Assembly: GCA_028818995.1 (NCBI GenBank)
Contig: JAPPMR010000579.1
Span: 6,469 to 12,136, forward strand
DNA: 5,668 nt
Direction: 5' to 3'
Source: Candidatus Poribacteria bacterium
GTDB taxonomy: Bacteria > Poribacteria > WGA-4E > WGA-3G
Shown here: positions 5,426-5,668 of the stretch, piece by piece
Layout: the number at the start of each line of letters is the position of its first letter
Numbering within the stretch: the first letter of the stretch is position 1
Notes under the pieces: generated by a model
What the model was told of the DNA's origin: nothing
The model's database searches: none
The model's input: the letters and a program-made list of their open reading frames with translations, nothing else
Program-made: the position numbers and the translations under genes

Positions 5426-5427
5426 TA
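5423..5427 (-). promoter_or_regulatory. TAATG stop-start overlap
   Basis: On the minus strand the TAA stop of the coiled-coil gene (5427-5425) and the ATG of the lipoprotein gene (5425-5423) share base 5425. This arrangement usually means terminating ribosomes reinitiate, keeping the two products in a fixed ratio. Confidence 0.8.
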
Positions 5428-5668
5428 TACCTTGATCCGTCTTTTCGCTTCTTGGTTGATTATTAATTTTCTACGTTCTTCTATGCGTTCTGAAGTTGTC
5501 AATTTTTCTGCTGCCTGTTGAATACGCTGTTCCGTCCGTTCCTGTATCCGTCGTTGTAAATCTTCTTGATTTTGCTTTATTTCGAGATTACCATCTACAT
5601 AGAAGTCTTGGAGTGCTGTCTCCAAATACCCTTTTGCGAATTCAGGTTCGGCGAGGTCTTTTAGCAGA
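5425..5668 (-). CDS. C-terminal part of a charged, coiled-coil-rich protein (5' end outside window)
   Basis: The frame is open to the right edge, giving 80 visible residues; the TTG at 5625 is internal and not a credible start. The first part, LLKDLAEPEFAKGYLETALQ, is followed by about 45 residues rich in Gln, Glu and Arg (EDLQRRIQERTEQRIQQAAE, ending EAKRRIKV), which should form a long charged helix or coiled coil. The first part faintly recalls the N-terminus of HigA-like addiction-module antidotes (PExAxYLExAL), but no helix-turn-helix follows, so no function is assigned. Its TAA shares one base with the lipoprotein ATG (TAATG), implying a common transcript. The promoter is outside the window. 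Confidence 0.65.
   Translation of the reverse strand, partial: LLKDLAEPEFAKGYLETALQDFYVDGNLEIKQNQEDLQRRIQERTEQRIQQAAEKLTTSERIEERRKLIINQEAKRRIKV

Noticed and set aside
5623..5625. TTG as start of the coiled-coil gene
   Set aside because: The frame continues open to the window edge with protein-like sequence (LAEPEFAKGYL), so this is an internal leucine.

Overview
The window looks bacterial. It has Shine-Dalgarno-led genes, a recognisable sigma70-type promoter, a signal peptide, a lipobox, and genes coupled by a one-base overlap. Long runs of near-perfect WD40 repeats, an HtrA-like serine protease and a HEAT-like lipoprotein fit a large-genome environmental bacterium. Candidatus Poribacteria, Planctomycetes-like or cyanobacterial lineages are possible, but this is a guess from protein style. 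No rRNA, tRNA, CRISPR array, transposase or phage gene was seen.

Layout: (i) 2-2125, + strand: the 3' part of a gene whose start lies left of the window. It encodes at least 12 WD40 units fused to a C-terminal trypsin-like (HtrA/DegP-type) serine protease with an intact His-Asp-Ser triad and no PDZ domain. (ii) 2126-2559: a 434-bp intergenic region with no convincing gene, an 11-bp imperfect hairpin, and a good promoter (TTGAAA-17-TATACT, extended -10 TGG) whose -10 lies inside a TGTTAA-N8-TTAACA inverted repeat. (iii) 2560-4704, + strand: a paralogous protein with a signal peptide, a short helical segment and 14 WD40 units (probably two seven-bladed propellers), but no protease. Its stop codon (TGA) falls where the first gene has TCA, at the start of the linker to the protease. 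(iv) 4705-4909: a convergent intergenic region with alternative hairpins and, on the minus strand, a possible remnant of another trypsin-like protease N-terminus. (v) 4910-5668, minus strand: a small lipoprotein gene preceded by the 3' end of a coiled-coil-rich gene. The two share one base (TAATG), so they are probably an operon reading from outside the window.

The WD40 arrays are built on a 126-bp (42-codon) period. They contain perfect DNA duplications (97 bp in the first gene; 51, 43 and 31 bp in the second), which points to recent blade duplication or gene conversion. The simplest reading is a pair of related, probably extracytoplasmic beta-propeller proteins, one carrying its own protease and one a free propeller. 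A joint role, such as one acting as scaffold, decoy or substrate receptor for the other, is inference only.
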